64,000 nt of DNA, from contig NZ_JBFEFL010000001.1 in NCBI RefSeq assembly GCF_040717445.1, forward strand, positions 1 through 64,000, written 5' to 3'. Source of the DNA: Qipengyuania sp. JC766. GTDB taxonomy: Bacteria; Pseudomonadota; Alphaproteobacteria; Sphingomonadales; Sphingomonadaceae. Below, piece by piece: positions 47,582 to 55,803 of the stretch. The notes below the pieces were generated by a model that was not told the DNA's origin, ran no database searches, and worked only from the letters and a program-made list of their open reading frames with translations. Both the position numbers and the translations under genes were made by a program. The stretch's first letter is position 1, and every line of letters starts with the position of its first letter.

Positions 47582-48673
47582 CTAGGCAGCGCCGCGTTCG
47601 GCAGCCGGCACGATCCCTTCGTCGAGGACCCGCCTGAGAGCGCCGATATGATCGCTGCCGCGCTCGGCATCTATGTCCGACGTCATCACGACGGTCAGCT
47701 CTAGCGAGGGCAGGACGTAGACCATCTGTCCACCGTAGCCCCAGCCATAGTAGAGCGGATGATCGCCGCTTTCGCTGACGAACCAGCCATATCCGTAATC
47801 CTCGCCGCTCCACGGCGAGACGGCGCGCGGCGTCCAGCTTTGCGCCACCCAGCCTTCCGGCAGGATGCGGGTGTCATCAAGTACCCCGTCGTTGCGATAG
47901 AGCTCGCCGAAGCGGGCCAGGTCGCGCGGGCTCATGCGCATGTCGTTGCCGCCGAAATAGATGCCTTCCGGATCGGTGGCCCAGGCCGGGATCGATATGC
48001 CGAGCGGGGCGCCGAGCCATTCGCGCGCGAGCGAGAGTGTGTCGCGCCCCGACGCGCGCGTCAGCATGGCCGAGAGCAGGTGCGTGTTCCCGGTCGAATA
48101 CAGCATCCGGCCGCCCGGCTCGTCCACGAAGGGACGGCCGAGCGCATCGGCGACCCAGTCGCGGCTGGAGACCCATGCGCCGTAATTCGCACCCGAGGTG
48201 CGCTCCAGCCCGGCCTGCATCGATAGGAGATTGCCGACCGTGAGCCGCGCGAGCCGCGGATCGGGATCGGCCGGTGCATCGGCGGAAAGCACAGAAACGA
48301 CCGGCTGGTCCGTGCCATCCAGAACGCCGCGTTCGATGGCGATCCCGACCAGCGCGGACAGGACGGATTTCGATGCGGACTTGATGTTCACCGCCCGGTC
48401 CAGCGGGGCGCCGTCGTTGAACCGCCGCTCCAAGAGCGTTTCCCCGTCACGCATGATGACCATGCCATTCAACTGGGGAAGGGCTTCTGCCATCCCGATC
48501 GCGCGATCGAGCGTGGGCTGGTGCAGGCCCTGCGTGGCGACCGGCTCCGCCGAAAGGTCGGGTTCCTGCTCCGCCGCTTCTTCGGTTCCTTTAGCAGCCT
48601 GGATGGCGGTGTCGTCGCACGCGACCAGAAGCAGGGCGAATACGGGCAGGGCGGCTTTGACGGCGGTCTTCAT
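47582..48673 (-). CDS. Serine hydrolase, class C beta-lactamase family, lipoprotein
   Basis: The protein has 363 residues. Lipobox LLLVAC ends the signal peptide. SxxK motif SASK (about 101-104) in IKSASKSVLSALVGIA, YxN motif LYSTGNTHLL near 190, and a C-terminal GWGYGGQMVYVLP near 315 in place of HxG. Likely a periplasmic esterase or D,D-peptidase-like enzyme; it is not an obvious resistance beta-lactamase. It is convergent with the DnaJ gene, 6 bp apart. Confidence 0.88.
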   Translation of the reverse strand: MKTAVKAALPVFALLLVACDDTAIQAAKGTEEAAEQEPDLSAEPVATQGLHQPTLDRAIGMAEALPQLNGMVIMRDGETLLERRFNDGAPLDRAVNIKSASKSVLSALVGIAIERGVLDGTDQPVVSVLSADAPADPDPRLARLTVGNLLSMQAGLERTSGANYGAWVSSRDWVADALGRPFVDEPGGRMLYSTGNTHLLSAMLTRASGRDTLSLAREWLGAPLGISIPAWATDPEGIYFGGNDMRMSPRDLARFGELYRNDGVLDDTRILPEGWVAQSWTPRAVSPWSGEDYGYGWFVSESGDHPLYYGWGYGGQMVYVLPSLELTVVMTSDIDAERGSDHIGALRRVLDEGIVPAAERGAA

Positions 48674-48725
48674 CCCACCGAAATGGGAAGGCGAGGCGGT
48701 GTTGGCAATCCGTACCGTGCGGGCA

Positions 48726-49886
48726 TCAGTCGCCGTATGTCAGACGGACCTTCGCGGCGGCGACCTCTGCTGCCTGCCGAGCAGTGTCCGTATCCTGTCC
48801 CGTCGCCAGAGCCACGCCCATGCGGCGATAGGGACGCGTCACGGGCTTACCGAAAACGCGGATATCCGCGCCATCGGCCATGGCGTCTGCCAGCCCGGAA
48901 TAGGACACGCTGTCGCTCTCGCGGTCGGCCAGGATGACGGCGCTCGCGCCCGGCCGTGCGCGGATTTCCTGCGGCACCGGCAGACCCATGACGGCGCGGG
49001 CGTGCAGGTCGAACTCCGAAAGGTTCTGGGTCACCAGCGTGACCATGCCGGTATCGTGCGGGCGGGGGCTGAGCTCCGAGAAGATGACCTCATCGCCCTT
49101 TACGAAAAACTCGACGCCGAAGAGGCCGTACCCGCCAAGGTTTTCGACAACCTTGGCCGCCATGGTCCGCGCCGCCTCGACCGCGTCGTCGTGCATCGCC
49201 GCCGGCTGCCAGCTTTCGCGATAGTCGCCGCGTTCCTGCCGATGGCCGATCGGTGGGCAGAAGCTGACGCCGCCCTGGTGCCGGATAGTGAGCAGCGTGA
49301 TCTCGTAATCGAACTCGACGAACTCCTCGACGATCACCCGCCTGCGGTCGCCGCGCATGTTGGCCACGGCGTATTCCCACGCCTCGTCCATCTGCGCCGG
49401 ACCGCGGATCGTGTTCTGGCCCTTGCCGGAGGACGACATGACCGGTTTGACGATGCAGGGATAGCCGACCGTATCGCCGGCGCCGCGGACCTCCTCCAGC
49501 GACTCCGCATAGGCGAAGGCCGCCGTGCGCAGCCCGAGTTCGTTCGCCGCCAGGTCGCGGATCGCGTCCCTGTTCATCGTCATCTGCGTGGCGCGGGCGG
49601 AGGGCACCACGTGCACACCTTCGGCCTCGACCTCGGCCAGGATTTCCGTCCGGATCGCTTCCACCTCGGGCACGACGAATTCGGGCGCGTGGCGCGCGAT
49701 GGCGGCGCGCAGGGCATCGGCATCGAGCATCGGGAACACGTCGGCCTCGTCTGCCATCTGCATCGCCGGGGCGTTCGCGTAGCTGTCGCAGGCGACGACA
49801 TACGCGCCGAGCCGCTTGGCCGAGATGACGAATTCCCGGCCAAGCTCGCCCGAACCGAGGAGCAGGATCCTGGCGGTGTGCGCCAT
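48726..49886 (-). CDS. purT: Formate-dependent phosphoribosylglycinamide formyltransferase
   Basis: The protein has 386 residues from the ATG at 49886. ATP-grasp enzyme: ILLLGSGELGREFVISAKRL, VPEVEAIRTEIL, YPCIVKPVMSSSGKGQ (ATP-binding loop) and FVEFDYEITLLTIRH, GLFGVEFFVKGDEVIFSELS, PRPHDTGMVT. It makes formyl-GAR from GAR, formate and ATP in purine synthesis. It starts 6 nt after the cystathionine gamma-synthase family gene. Confidence 0.96.
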   Translation of the reverse strand: MAHTARILLLGSGELGREFVISAKRLGAYVVACDSYANAPAMQMADEADVFPMLDADALRAAIARHAPEFVVPEVEAIRTEILAEVEAEGVHVVPSARATQMTMNRDAIRDLAANELGLRTAAFAYAESLEEVRGAGDTVGYPCIVKPVMSSSGKGQNTIRGPAQMDEAWEYAVANMRGDRRRVIVEEFVEFDYEITLLTIRHQGGVSFCPPIGHRQERGDYRESWQPAAMHDDAVEAARTMAAKVVENLGGYGLFGVEFFVKGDEVIFSELSPRPHDTGMVTLVTQNLSEFDLHARAVMGLPVPQEIRARPGASAVILADRESDSVSYSGLADAMADGADIRVFGKPVTRPYRRMGVALATGQDTDTARQAAEVAAAKVRLTYGD

Positions 49887-49891
49887 GCGCG

Positions 49892-51211
49892 TCAGACCGC
49901 TTCCAGCGCCTGCTCGAAATCGGCGATGAGGTCGTCGGCGTCCTCGATGCCGATGCTGATCCGCACGAGGCTGTCGGTGATGCCCAGTTCCTGCCGCCGT
50001 CCGTGCGCGACCGAAAGGTGGGTCATGCTGGCCGGATGGCTTGCCAACGTTTCCGTGCCGCCGAGGCTGACGGCCAGCTTGGCGACCTTGAGGTTGTCGA
50101 GGAAGCGGAAGCATTCCTCCTCGCCGCCCTTCAGGAACAGGCTGAAGGTGGATCCGGCGCCGAGGCAGTGGCGGTCGTAGATGTCCTGTTGGCGCTCGTC
50201 CTCGATCATGCCGAGATAGCCGAGCCCATCGACCTTGGGGTGCTGCTTCAGGAAAGCGCAGACCTTTGCCGCGTTCTCGCCGGCGCGCTGCATGCGCAGT
50301 TCGACTGTTTCCAGCGACCGCAGGAGCATCCATGCCGTATTCGGATCGGCGATGCCGCCCATCGTGTTACGAAGCGCCCGGATCGCATCTATGAAGCGCT
50401 TCTTTCCCGCGACGCTGCCCGCCACGAGGTCGGAATGGCCGCCGACATACTTGGTCAGCGAGTAGACGACGAGATCCGCGCCATGGTCCAGCGGCCGCTG
50501 CCAGAGCGGGCCGAGGAAGGTGTTGTCGATCGCGATCGGGCACTTGTCGGCATCGAAATGCGCGTCGCGCGCCGCTTTCACCGCTTCGATATCGACCAGC
50601 GCATTGGTCGGATTCCCCGGGCTTTCCAGATAGATGAGCGGAACTTCGCCGCCCTGCTGTTCCGCCTGCGCCTTGGCCTTTTTCATCACCTCGTCCAGCT
50701 GCTCGGAGCTGGCGCCGGCCGGGAAGTCGACATAGGTGACGCCGTACTTGGCCATCGTCTTGGCGACGAAGCCTTCCGAAGCGGCATAAAGCGGTCCGGA
50801 ATGGACGATCACGTCCCCCGCCTTGCACGCCGCCAGCATGAGGATGGCGATGGCGGTCATGCCGGACGAGAAGCTCAGCGCCTCTTCCGCGCCGTCCCAG
50901 ATGGCTAGCCGGTCTTCGAGAATTTCCTGGTTGGGCCCGTTGAAACGCGAATAGACGAGGCCTTCGGCACCGCCTTCGCGAAGTCCGGTAATCCCTTCGA
51001 AGTGCCGCTTTCCGGCCGCCGCACTCTCGAACGCGAAGGTGCTGGTCAGGAAGATCGGTGCCTTGAGCGATCCTTCGGACAGGGCCGGATCGTAGCCATG
51101 ACCCATCATCAGCGTGCTGGGCTTCATCTGGCGCCCGTCCAGCTTGCCGATCTCCGGCTTGGGATTGCGGCGGGGGGTGGGGTTCTCTGTCGCGTCGACG
51201 GCGTCGGTCAT
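49892..51211 (-). CDS. Cystathionine gamma-synthase family PLP enzyme
   Basis: The protein has 439 residues. Cys/Met-metabolism PLP family: YSRFNGPNQEILEDRLAIWD, FSSGMTAIAILMLAACKAGD, YLESPGNPTNALVDIEAVK, and the PLP lysine in VVYSLTKYVGGHSD (about 258). The N-terminus is 40 residues longer than MetB. It is similar to a branch annotated as cystathionine gamma-synthase family or methionine gamma-lyase; the exact substrate is not decided. Probably cotranscribed with purT. Confidence 0.9.
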   Translation of the reverse strand: MTDAVDATENPTPRRNPKPEIGKLDGRQMKPSTLMMGHGYDPALSEGSLKAPIFLTSTFAFESAAAGKRHFEGITGLREGGAEGLVYSRFNGPNQEILEDRLAIWDGAEEALSFSSGMTAIAILMLAACKAGDVIVHSGPLYAASEGFVAKTMAKYGVTYVDFPAGASSEQLDEVMKKAKAQAEQQGGEVPLIYLESPGNPTNALVDIEAVKAARDAHFDADKCPIAIDNTFLGPLWQRPLDHGADLVVYSLTKYVGGHSDLVAGSVAGKKRFIDAIRALRNTMGGIADPNTAWMLLRSLETVELRMQRAGENAAKVCAFLKQHPKVDGLGYLGMIEDERQQDIYDRHCLGAGSTFSLFLKGGEEECFRFLDNLKVAKLAVSLGGTETLASHPASMTHLSVAHGRRQELGITDSLVRISIGIEDADDLIADFEQALEAV

Positions 51212-51420
51212 CGTCGGGGTCTTCCTGTGCTACGCTCCCAGGAAGGCAGGAGCCGAGGGGCGCCAGAACAGGTTTCCGGGCCGCCCGTTCCTAACCTCCG
51301 CAGGAACGCATCTGCACCGGCTGGCGATTGCAGGGCGTCGATTACAGCGAGTGAAGCGGCGCTTCAACCTGCGGTTAGCAACAGTTGTTGCCGTGGGGCA
51401 TTCAATGTAACTCGCGCCGG

Positions 51421-51963
51421 CTATTTCGGCGCGAGCACCATCAGCATCTGGCGTCCTTCCAGCCGGGGGAAGGCTTCGACCTTCGCGATCTCTTCCACAT
51501 CGTCCCGGACGCGATTGAGCAGGTCCATGCCGAGGTTCTGGTGTGCCATCTCGCGACCGCGGAAGCGGAGCGTGACCTTTACCTTGTCCCCGTTCTCGAT
51601 GAACTTGTCCACGTTGCGCATCTTCACATCGTAATCGTGCGTGTCGATGTTCGGCCGCATCTTGACCTCTTTGATATCCTGGGTCTTCTGCGTCTTGCGC
51701 GCGAGGTTCGCTTTCTTCTGCGCCTCGTAGCGATGCTTGCCGACATCGAGGAACTTACAAACCGGCGGGTCCGCGTTGGGGGACACTTCGACCAGATTCA
51801 GGCCGACTTCCTGGGCCTGCTCGATCGCTTCGCGGGTGTACATGACGCCGAGGTTCTCACCTTCGTGATCGATCACGCGGACCTTCGGCGACTGAATGAA
51901 ATTGTCGTAGCGCGGGCCGCTCTTGATCGGCGGTTGCATGGAACGACGTGGTGGACGGGCTAT
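51421..51963 (-). CDS. infC: Translation initiation factor IF-3, probable AUA start
   Basis: The protein has 180 residues if read from ATA at 51963, or 172 from the ATG at 51939. IF3[21 protein letters not shown] and [15 protein letters not shown]. The helical linker KYE-like [19 protein letters not shown] follows, then IF3[21 protein letters not shown] and [21 protein letters not shown] at 51976-51971 sits 7 nt before ATA, whereas no SD precedes the ATG. The codons between encode ARPPRRS, a usual basic IF-3 N-terminus. In E. coli infC begins at AUU and is self-limited for this reason; the same control is likely here. Confidence 0.9.
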   Translation of the reverse strand: MARPPRRSMQPPIKSGPRYDNFIQSPKVRVIDHEGENLGVMYTREAIEQAQEVGLNLVEVSPNADPPVCKFLDVGKHRYEAQKKANLARKTQKTQDIKEVKMRPNIDTHDYDVKMRNVDKFIENGDKVKVTLRFRGREMAHQNLGMDLLNRVRDDVEEIAKVEAFPRLEGRQMLMVLAPK

Positions 51964-51970
51964 GGGGCAG

Positions 51971-51976
51971 TCTCCT
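51971..51976 (-). promoter_or_regulatory. infC Shine-Dalgarno that selects the AUA start
   Basis: AGGAGA on the minus strand lies 7 nt upstream of ATA (51963-51961). Spacing to the in-frame ATG at 51939 would be 31 nt, too long. It therefore argues for initiation at AUA. Confidence 0.75.
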
Positions 51977-52078
51977 GATATTGCCTGTGACGAAAAGAGC
52001 CATCTAGGCGCGATGCTCCGGATTCGCCAGCGTTTTGCCGTCCGGCAGCCATTTTTGCGCTACGATGTAGGAATTGCC

Positions 52079-52771
52079 CTACGCCGCCGCGCGCCAGAGC
52101 GCAAACCGCGCGAGGCGGCCGCCGGCCGCCACAAGGGCCTCGATCGACTGGGCCGGCTGCATCGCAGAAAGGATTGCCGGGTCGGCCGCGTCCATCCCGC
52201 CGGTGTAGGTCCCGAATGCGGGCAGGATCAGCCGGCCGGTTCCATTATCGTTGCTGCTCATCACGGCGCAGGCCCGGCGAATGCGTCGGCGATTGACCGT
52301 CAGATGGAGGCGCGGGTGGAAATGGCCGGAAAGCTCGCCCTTTGTCTCGCCCTTGCGGGCATGGTGCCGCAGGACAAGGCCGCCGATTTCGAGCTCTTCC
52401 GCGATCGTGCCGCCCTGGGCCGCTTCCATGGCCGGGTCGTGATTACCGGTGATCCAAACCCAGTCGACCGCCCGCGTCAGGGCGGCCAGCATTCCGGCGG
52501 CATGATCTTCCAGCCGCACGCTGCCGGCGCTGTCGTGAAAATTATCGCCCAGCGTGTAGACCCGCCGGGCCCCCGTTTCCCGGATCGCGAGGGCGATCCG
52601 CTCCAGCGTCTCGCGCGAATCGTAGGGTGGGATCATCTGCCCGTGCCGGGCGAAGAAGCTCCCCTTCTCCAGATGCAGGTCGGCGACCAGCAGGGCGCTT
52701 TCGCGCGGCCAGTACAGCGCGTTGCCGCGTGTCAGCAGGAATTCTTCACCGGCGAACGAAACGGGAACCAT
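52079..52771 (-). CDS. pdeM: Ligase-associated DNA-damage-response endonuclease PdeM
   Basis: The protein has 230 residues. Calcineurin-like metallophosphoesterase motifs: VADLHLEKGSFFA (first metal), LGDNFHDS (bridging Asp), ITGNHDP, LRHHAR and SGHFHPRL. The family name comes from its usual linkage with lhr and a DNA ligase; none of these is within this window. It is divergent from hemF with 45 bp between starts. Confidence 0.9.
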   Translation of the reverse strand: MVPVSFAGEEFLLTRGNALYWPRESALLVADLHLEKGSFFARHGQMIPPYDSRETLERIALAIRETGARRVYTLGDNFHDSAGSVRLEDHAAGMLAALTRAVDWVWITGNHDPAMEAAQGGTIAEELEIGGLVLRHHARKGETKGELSGHFHPRLHLTVNRRRIRRACAVMSSNDNGTGRLILPAFGTYTGGMDAADPAILSAMQPAQSIEALVAAGGRLARFALWRAAA

Positions 52772-52816
52772 GCCGCGCTCTTGCCGTAGGCGAACCCGGT
52801 TGGCAAGGGTGGCTGC

Positions 52817-53674
52817 ATGACAGACCGGACAGACCAGTCAGCCCGCGCGCAGCAATGGTTCGAGAGCCTGCGGGATCGCATTTGCGCCGAGTTCGAGAGC
52901 ATCGAGCGCGAGGCGGGATCGGATGCCGCGTTCGAGTACGCTCCCTGGGACCGGGAAGAGGACGGGAATGCCGACCCCGGCGGCGGCGTTCGGGGACTGA
53001 TCAAGGGCAAGGTATTCGAAAAGGCCGGCGTCAACGTATCCACAGTGCGTGGTAATTTCAGCCAGGAATTCGCCGGATCGATCCACGGCGCCAGCGCGGA
53101 TAGCCCCGGCTTCACCGCGACCGGGATCAGCCTTGTGGCCCACATGGCCAACCCGCACGTTCCGGCGGTCCATATGAACACCCGCTTCCTGACCACCGGC
53201 AAGGCGTGGTTCGGTGGCGGAGCCGATCTCAACCCGCCGATACCGTACGAGGAAGACACGCAGGAATTCCACGCGCGCTTCCGTGCGGCCTGCGCTGCCC
53301 ACAACCCCACTTATTACGAACGTTTCAGCAAGTGGGCGGAGGATTATTTCTTCATTCCCCATCGCGGCGTGGCGAGAGGTGTGGGGGGAATCTTCTACGA
53401 CCACCTCGAGTGCGATGACGAAGCGGCGTTCGAGAGGAATTTCGCATTCACGAAGGACGTGGGCGATGCCTTTCTCGACATATTTCCCAAGCTGGTCCGG
53501 CGCAGGATGGAAAGCAGCTTCACCGAGGCGGATGCCCGGACCCAGCTCGAATGGCGGGGGCGTTACGCCGAATTCAACTTGGTGTACGACCGAGGCACCC
53601 TCTTCGGGCTCAAGACCGGCGGCAATATCGATGCCATCCTGATGAGCCTTCCGCCCCGGGCGGTCTGGTCCTGA
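52817..53674 (+). CDS. hemF: Oxygen-dependent coproporphyrinogen III oxidase
   Basis: The protein has 285 residues. EYAPWDREEDGNADPGGGVR, FSQEFAGSIHGA, NPHVPAVHMNTRF, WFGGGADLNPP, YFFIPHRGVARGVGGIFYD and FNLVYDRGTLFGLKTGGN are the standard CPO blocks, with metal-free catalysis. It decarboxylates coproporphyrinogen III to protoporphyrinogen IX in heme synthesis, using O2. Monocistronic. Confidence 0.97.
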   Translation: MTDRTDQSARAQQWFESLRDRICAEFESIEREAGSDAAFEYAPWDREEDGNADPGGGVRGLIKGKVFEKAGVNVSTVRGNFSQEFAGSIHGASADSPGFTATGISLVAHMANPHVPAVHMNTRFLTTGKAWFGGGADLNPPIPYEEDTQEFHARFRAACAAHNPTYYERFSKWAEDYFFIPHRGVARGVGGIFYDHLECDDEAAFERNFAFTKDVGDAFLDIFPKLVRRRMESSFTEADARTQLEWRGRYAEFNLVYDRGTLFGLKTGGNIDAILMSLPPRAVWS

Positions 53675-53749
53675 CACATTCAGGGGCTGGCAAGTGCGGC
53701 TCCATCATGTAGTTTCATCCGAAATCCACCGCAGAACGGACTGACTTTC

Positions 53750-55714
53750 ATGCGCATCATCGCTTCGCTCTTCCTCGCCGTGCTGGTTGCGGCCTGCAAC
53801 GTACCGGGAGGTGCCGAGAGTTCGGAACGCGCGCCGATCGCGCCTCTCCTGACGAGCGAGCAGGCGTTCGACGACCAGACGTTCGCCCGGCCGCAGGAGG
53901 CGCGGGTGACGCATGTCGATCTCGACCTGGCGATGGACTTCGATGCGAAAACCATCGGCGGCCTTGCCACGCTGGACGTACTGGCTGCTGATGACGCACG
54001 GGAAATCGTGCTCGACTCAAACGGGCTTCAGATCGCTGGTGTCACCGATGCGGACGGCAATGCACTGCAGTTCGAAATGGGCGAAACAGTGGAAGGCAAG
54101 GGAGAGCCGCTGACGATCCAGTTGCCCGAGCAGCGCCTTAAACGCGATGCCGACCTGGCCGAAGACGAACTGGCGGCCACCCACCGCATCCTGATCGAGT
54201 ACACGTCCTCCCCGCAGGCCGAAGCGCTGCAGTGGCTGAGCCCGGAGCAGACCGCCGGAGGGGATCATCCGTTCGTGTTCAGCCAGGGACAGGCGATCAA
54301 CAACCGGACCTGGATCCCGACGCAGGACAGCCCCGGCATCCGCCAGACCTGGGAAGCGACCGTATCCGCCCCCGAGCCGCTCAACGTGGTGATGAGCGGT
54401 GTGGTGCAGGGCGATCCGGTTTCCGAAGAGGAGGGGCGCCGCGATTTCCGCTTCGTCATGGACAAGCCGGTTCCGCCTTATCTTATCGCGATCGCCGCAG
54501 GCGACATCGAATTCCGCGAATTGGGACCGCGCTCCGGAGTCTGGGCCGAACCGGAAATGATCGACGCGGCAGCCGAGGAACTGGGCGATACCGAAGAGCT
54601 GATCGATGCCGGTATCGACCTTTTCGGCGAATATCGCTGGGGTCGCTACGACATGATCGTCCTGCCGCCGTCCTTCCCGTATGGCGGGATGGAAAACCCG
54701 GTGATGACGTTCCTCACGCCGACTTTCATTGCCGGCGACAGGTCCAACAACGGGCTGATCGCGCACGAACTGGCACATAGCTGGTCGGGGAACCTCACCA
54801 CATATGCCAGCTGGCGTGATGGCTGGCTCAACGAAGGGGTTACTTCCTACATTGAGAGCCGCATTACCGAGCAGGTCTACGGCAAGGAACGGGCCGAGCA
54901 GGAATACGCGCTGAGCTACGCCTCGCTTGAAGAAGCGGTCGAAGAGGCAAGCGAAGACAACCCCACCACCGCCATGCGATCGCCGGACGAGATCAGCCCG
55001 TTCGACACCGTCGGCCCCGCCATCTACGACAAGGGTACCGTATTCCTGCGAACCGTCGAAAACATCGTCGGGCGTGAAAAGTTCGACGCCTGGCTGACGC
55101 AATGGTTCGACAGCCATGCCTTCCAGCCCATCACGTCCGAGATGATGCTGGCCGACATGCGGGAAAACCTGATCGGGGACGATACCGAACTCGAAGAACG
55201 GCTGATGCTGGACGACTGGGTGTACGGCACCGGAATTCCCGCCAACGCGCAGGCACCCGATCCGGCAGCGTTCGCCGATGCGGATGCCGCGGTGCAGGCG
55301 TATTCGGTCGACGGTACCCTGCCGGAAGCGCAGGAGTGGAAAGGCTGGACCGCAGCGTCGCAGCGCCGCTTCCTTGAAGAATTGCCGCAGGACCTGTCGG
55401 ACGAGCAGCTTGCCGAGCTCGACACCGCATTGGGCCTTTCGAACGCCGGCAACAACGAAGTGCTGTTCCTGTGGCTCGAAGCTGCCTTGCGTAACGAATA
55501 CGATCCCGCCGTGCCGCAGGCCGAGAGGTTCCTGGCACGCGTCGGCCGCAACAAGTTCGTCAGTCCGCTTTTCACGGCACTCAACGACACCGAATGGGGC
55601 AAGCCGATCGCGCGGCGCATCTACGACCAGACGCGCGGTGGCTATCACGCCTACACCCGCAGCAGCGTCGACGAGACGCTGGGTTACGAAGCGCCGGGGC
55701 AAGAAGCGCCCTGA
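53750..55714 (+). CDS. M1 family aminopeptidase, lipoprotein
   Basis: The protein has 654 residues. Lipobox LVAAC (Cys16) ends the signal peptide. N-terminal beta-sandwich; FPYGGMENPVMTFLTP is the substrate-binding GGMEN motif near 310. The zinc motif HELAHSWSGN is at about 339, with the third ligand in WLNEGVTSYIE about 18 residues later. C-terminal helical repeats are of the leukotriene A4 hydrolase type. It removes N-terminal residues from peptides in the periplasm. Confidence 0.95.
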   Translation: MRIIASLFLAVLVAACNVPGGAESSERAPIAPLLTSEQAFDDQTFARPQEARVTHVDLDLAMDFDAKTIGGLATLDVLAADDAREIVLDSNGLQIAGVTDADGNALQFEMGETVEGKGEPLTIQLPEQRLKRDADLAEDELAATHRILIEYTSSPQAEALQWLSPEQTAGGDHPFVFSQGQAINNRTWIPTQDSPGIRQTWEATVSAPEPLNVVMSGVVQGDPVSEEEGRRDFRFVMDKPVPPYLIAIAAGDIEFRELGPRSGVWAEPEMIDAAAEELGDTEELIDAGIDLFGEYRWGRYDMIVLPPSFPYGGMENPVMTFLTPTFIAGDRSNNGLIAHELAHSWSGNLTTYASWRDGWLNEGVTSYIESRITEQVYGKERAEQEYALSYASLEEAVEEASEDNPTTAMRSPDEISPFDTVGPAIYDKGTVFLRTVENIVGREKFDAWLTQWFDSHAFQPITSEMMLADMRENLIGDDTELEERLMLDDWVYGTGIPANAQAPDPAAFADADAAVQAYSVDGTLPEAQEWKGWTAASQRRFLEELPQDLSDEQLAELDTALGLSNAGNNEVLFLWLEAALRNEYDPAVPQAERFLARVGRNKFVSPLFTALNDTEWGKPIARRIYDQTRGGYHAYTRSSVDETLGYEAPGQEAP

Positions 55715-55737
55715 GTTTCGACGGGAGCACATCATAA

Positions 55738-55776
55738 GTGTTCAGGGCAAGCGCATGTTTGCGCTTGCCCTGACAC
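55738..55776. promoter_or_regulatory. Strong hairpin in the leader of the RelA/SpoT gene
   Basis: TCAGGGCAAGCGC (55742-55754), loop ATGTTT, GCGCTTGCCCTGA (55761-55773): a perfect 13-bp stem, extended by GTG/CAC outside a one-base bulge. It lies 24 bp after the M1 peptidase stop and 27 bp before the rsh ATG. No T-tract follows in either direction, so it is not a plain terminator; transcript protection or a protein target are alternatives. Confidence 0.6.
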
Positions 55777-55803
55777 GCTGCATTGCACACATTCCGTACT
55801 GCG

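Noticed and set aside
51212-51420. Possible SAM riboswitch upstream of the cystathionine gamma-synthase family gene
   Set aside because: The 209-bp leader was read in the coding sense for SAM-I, SAM-II and SAH-type cores. Nothing convincing was found beyond short local hairpins.
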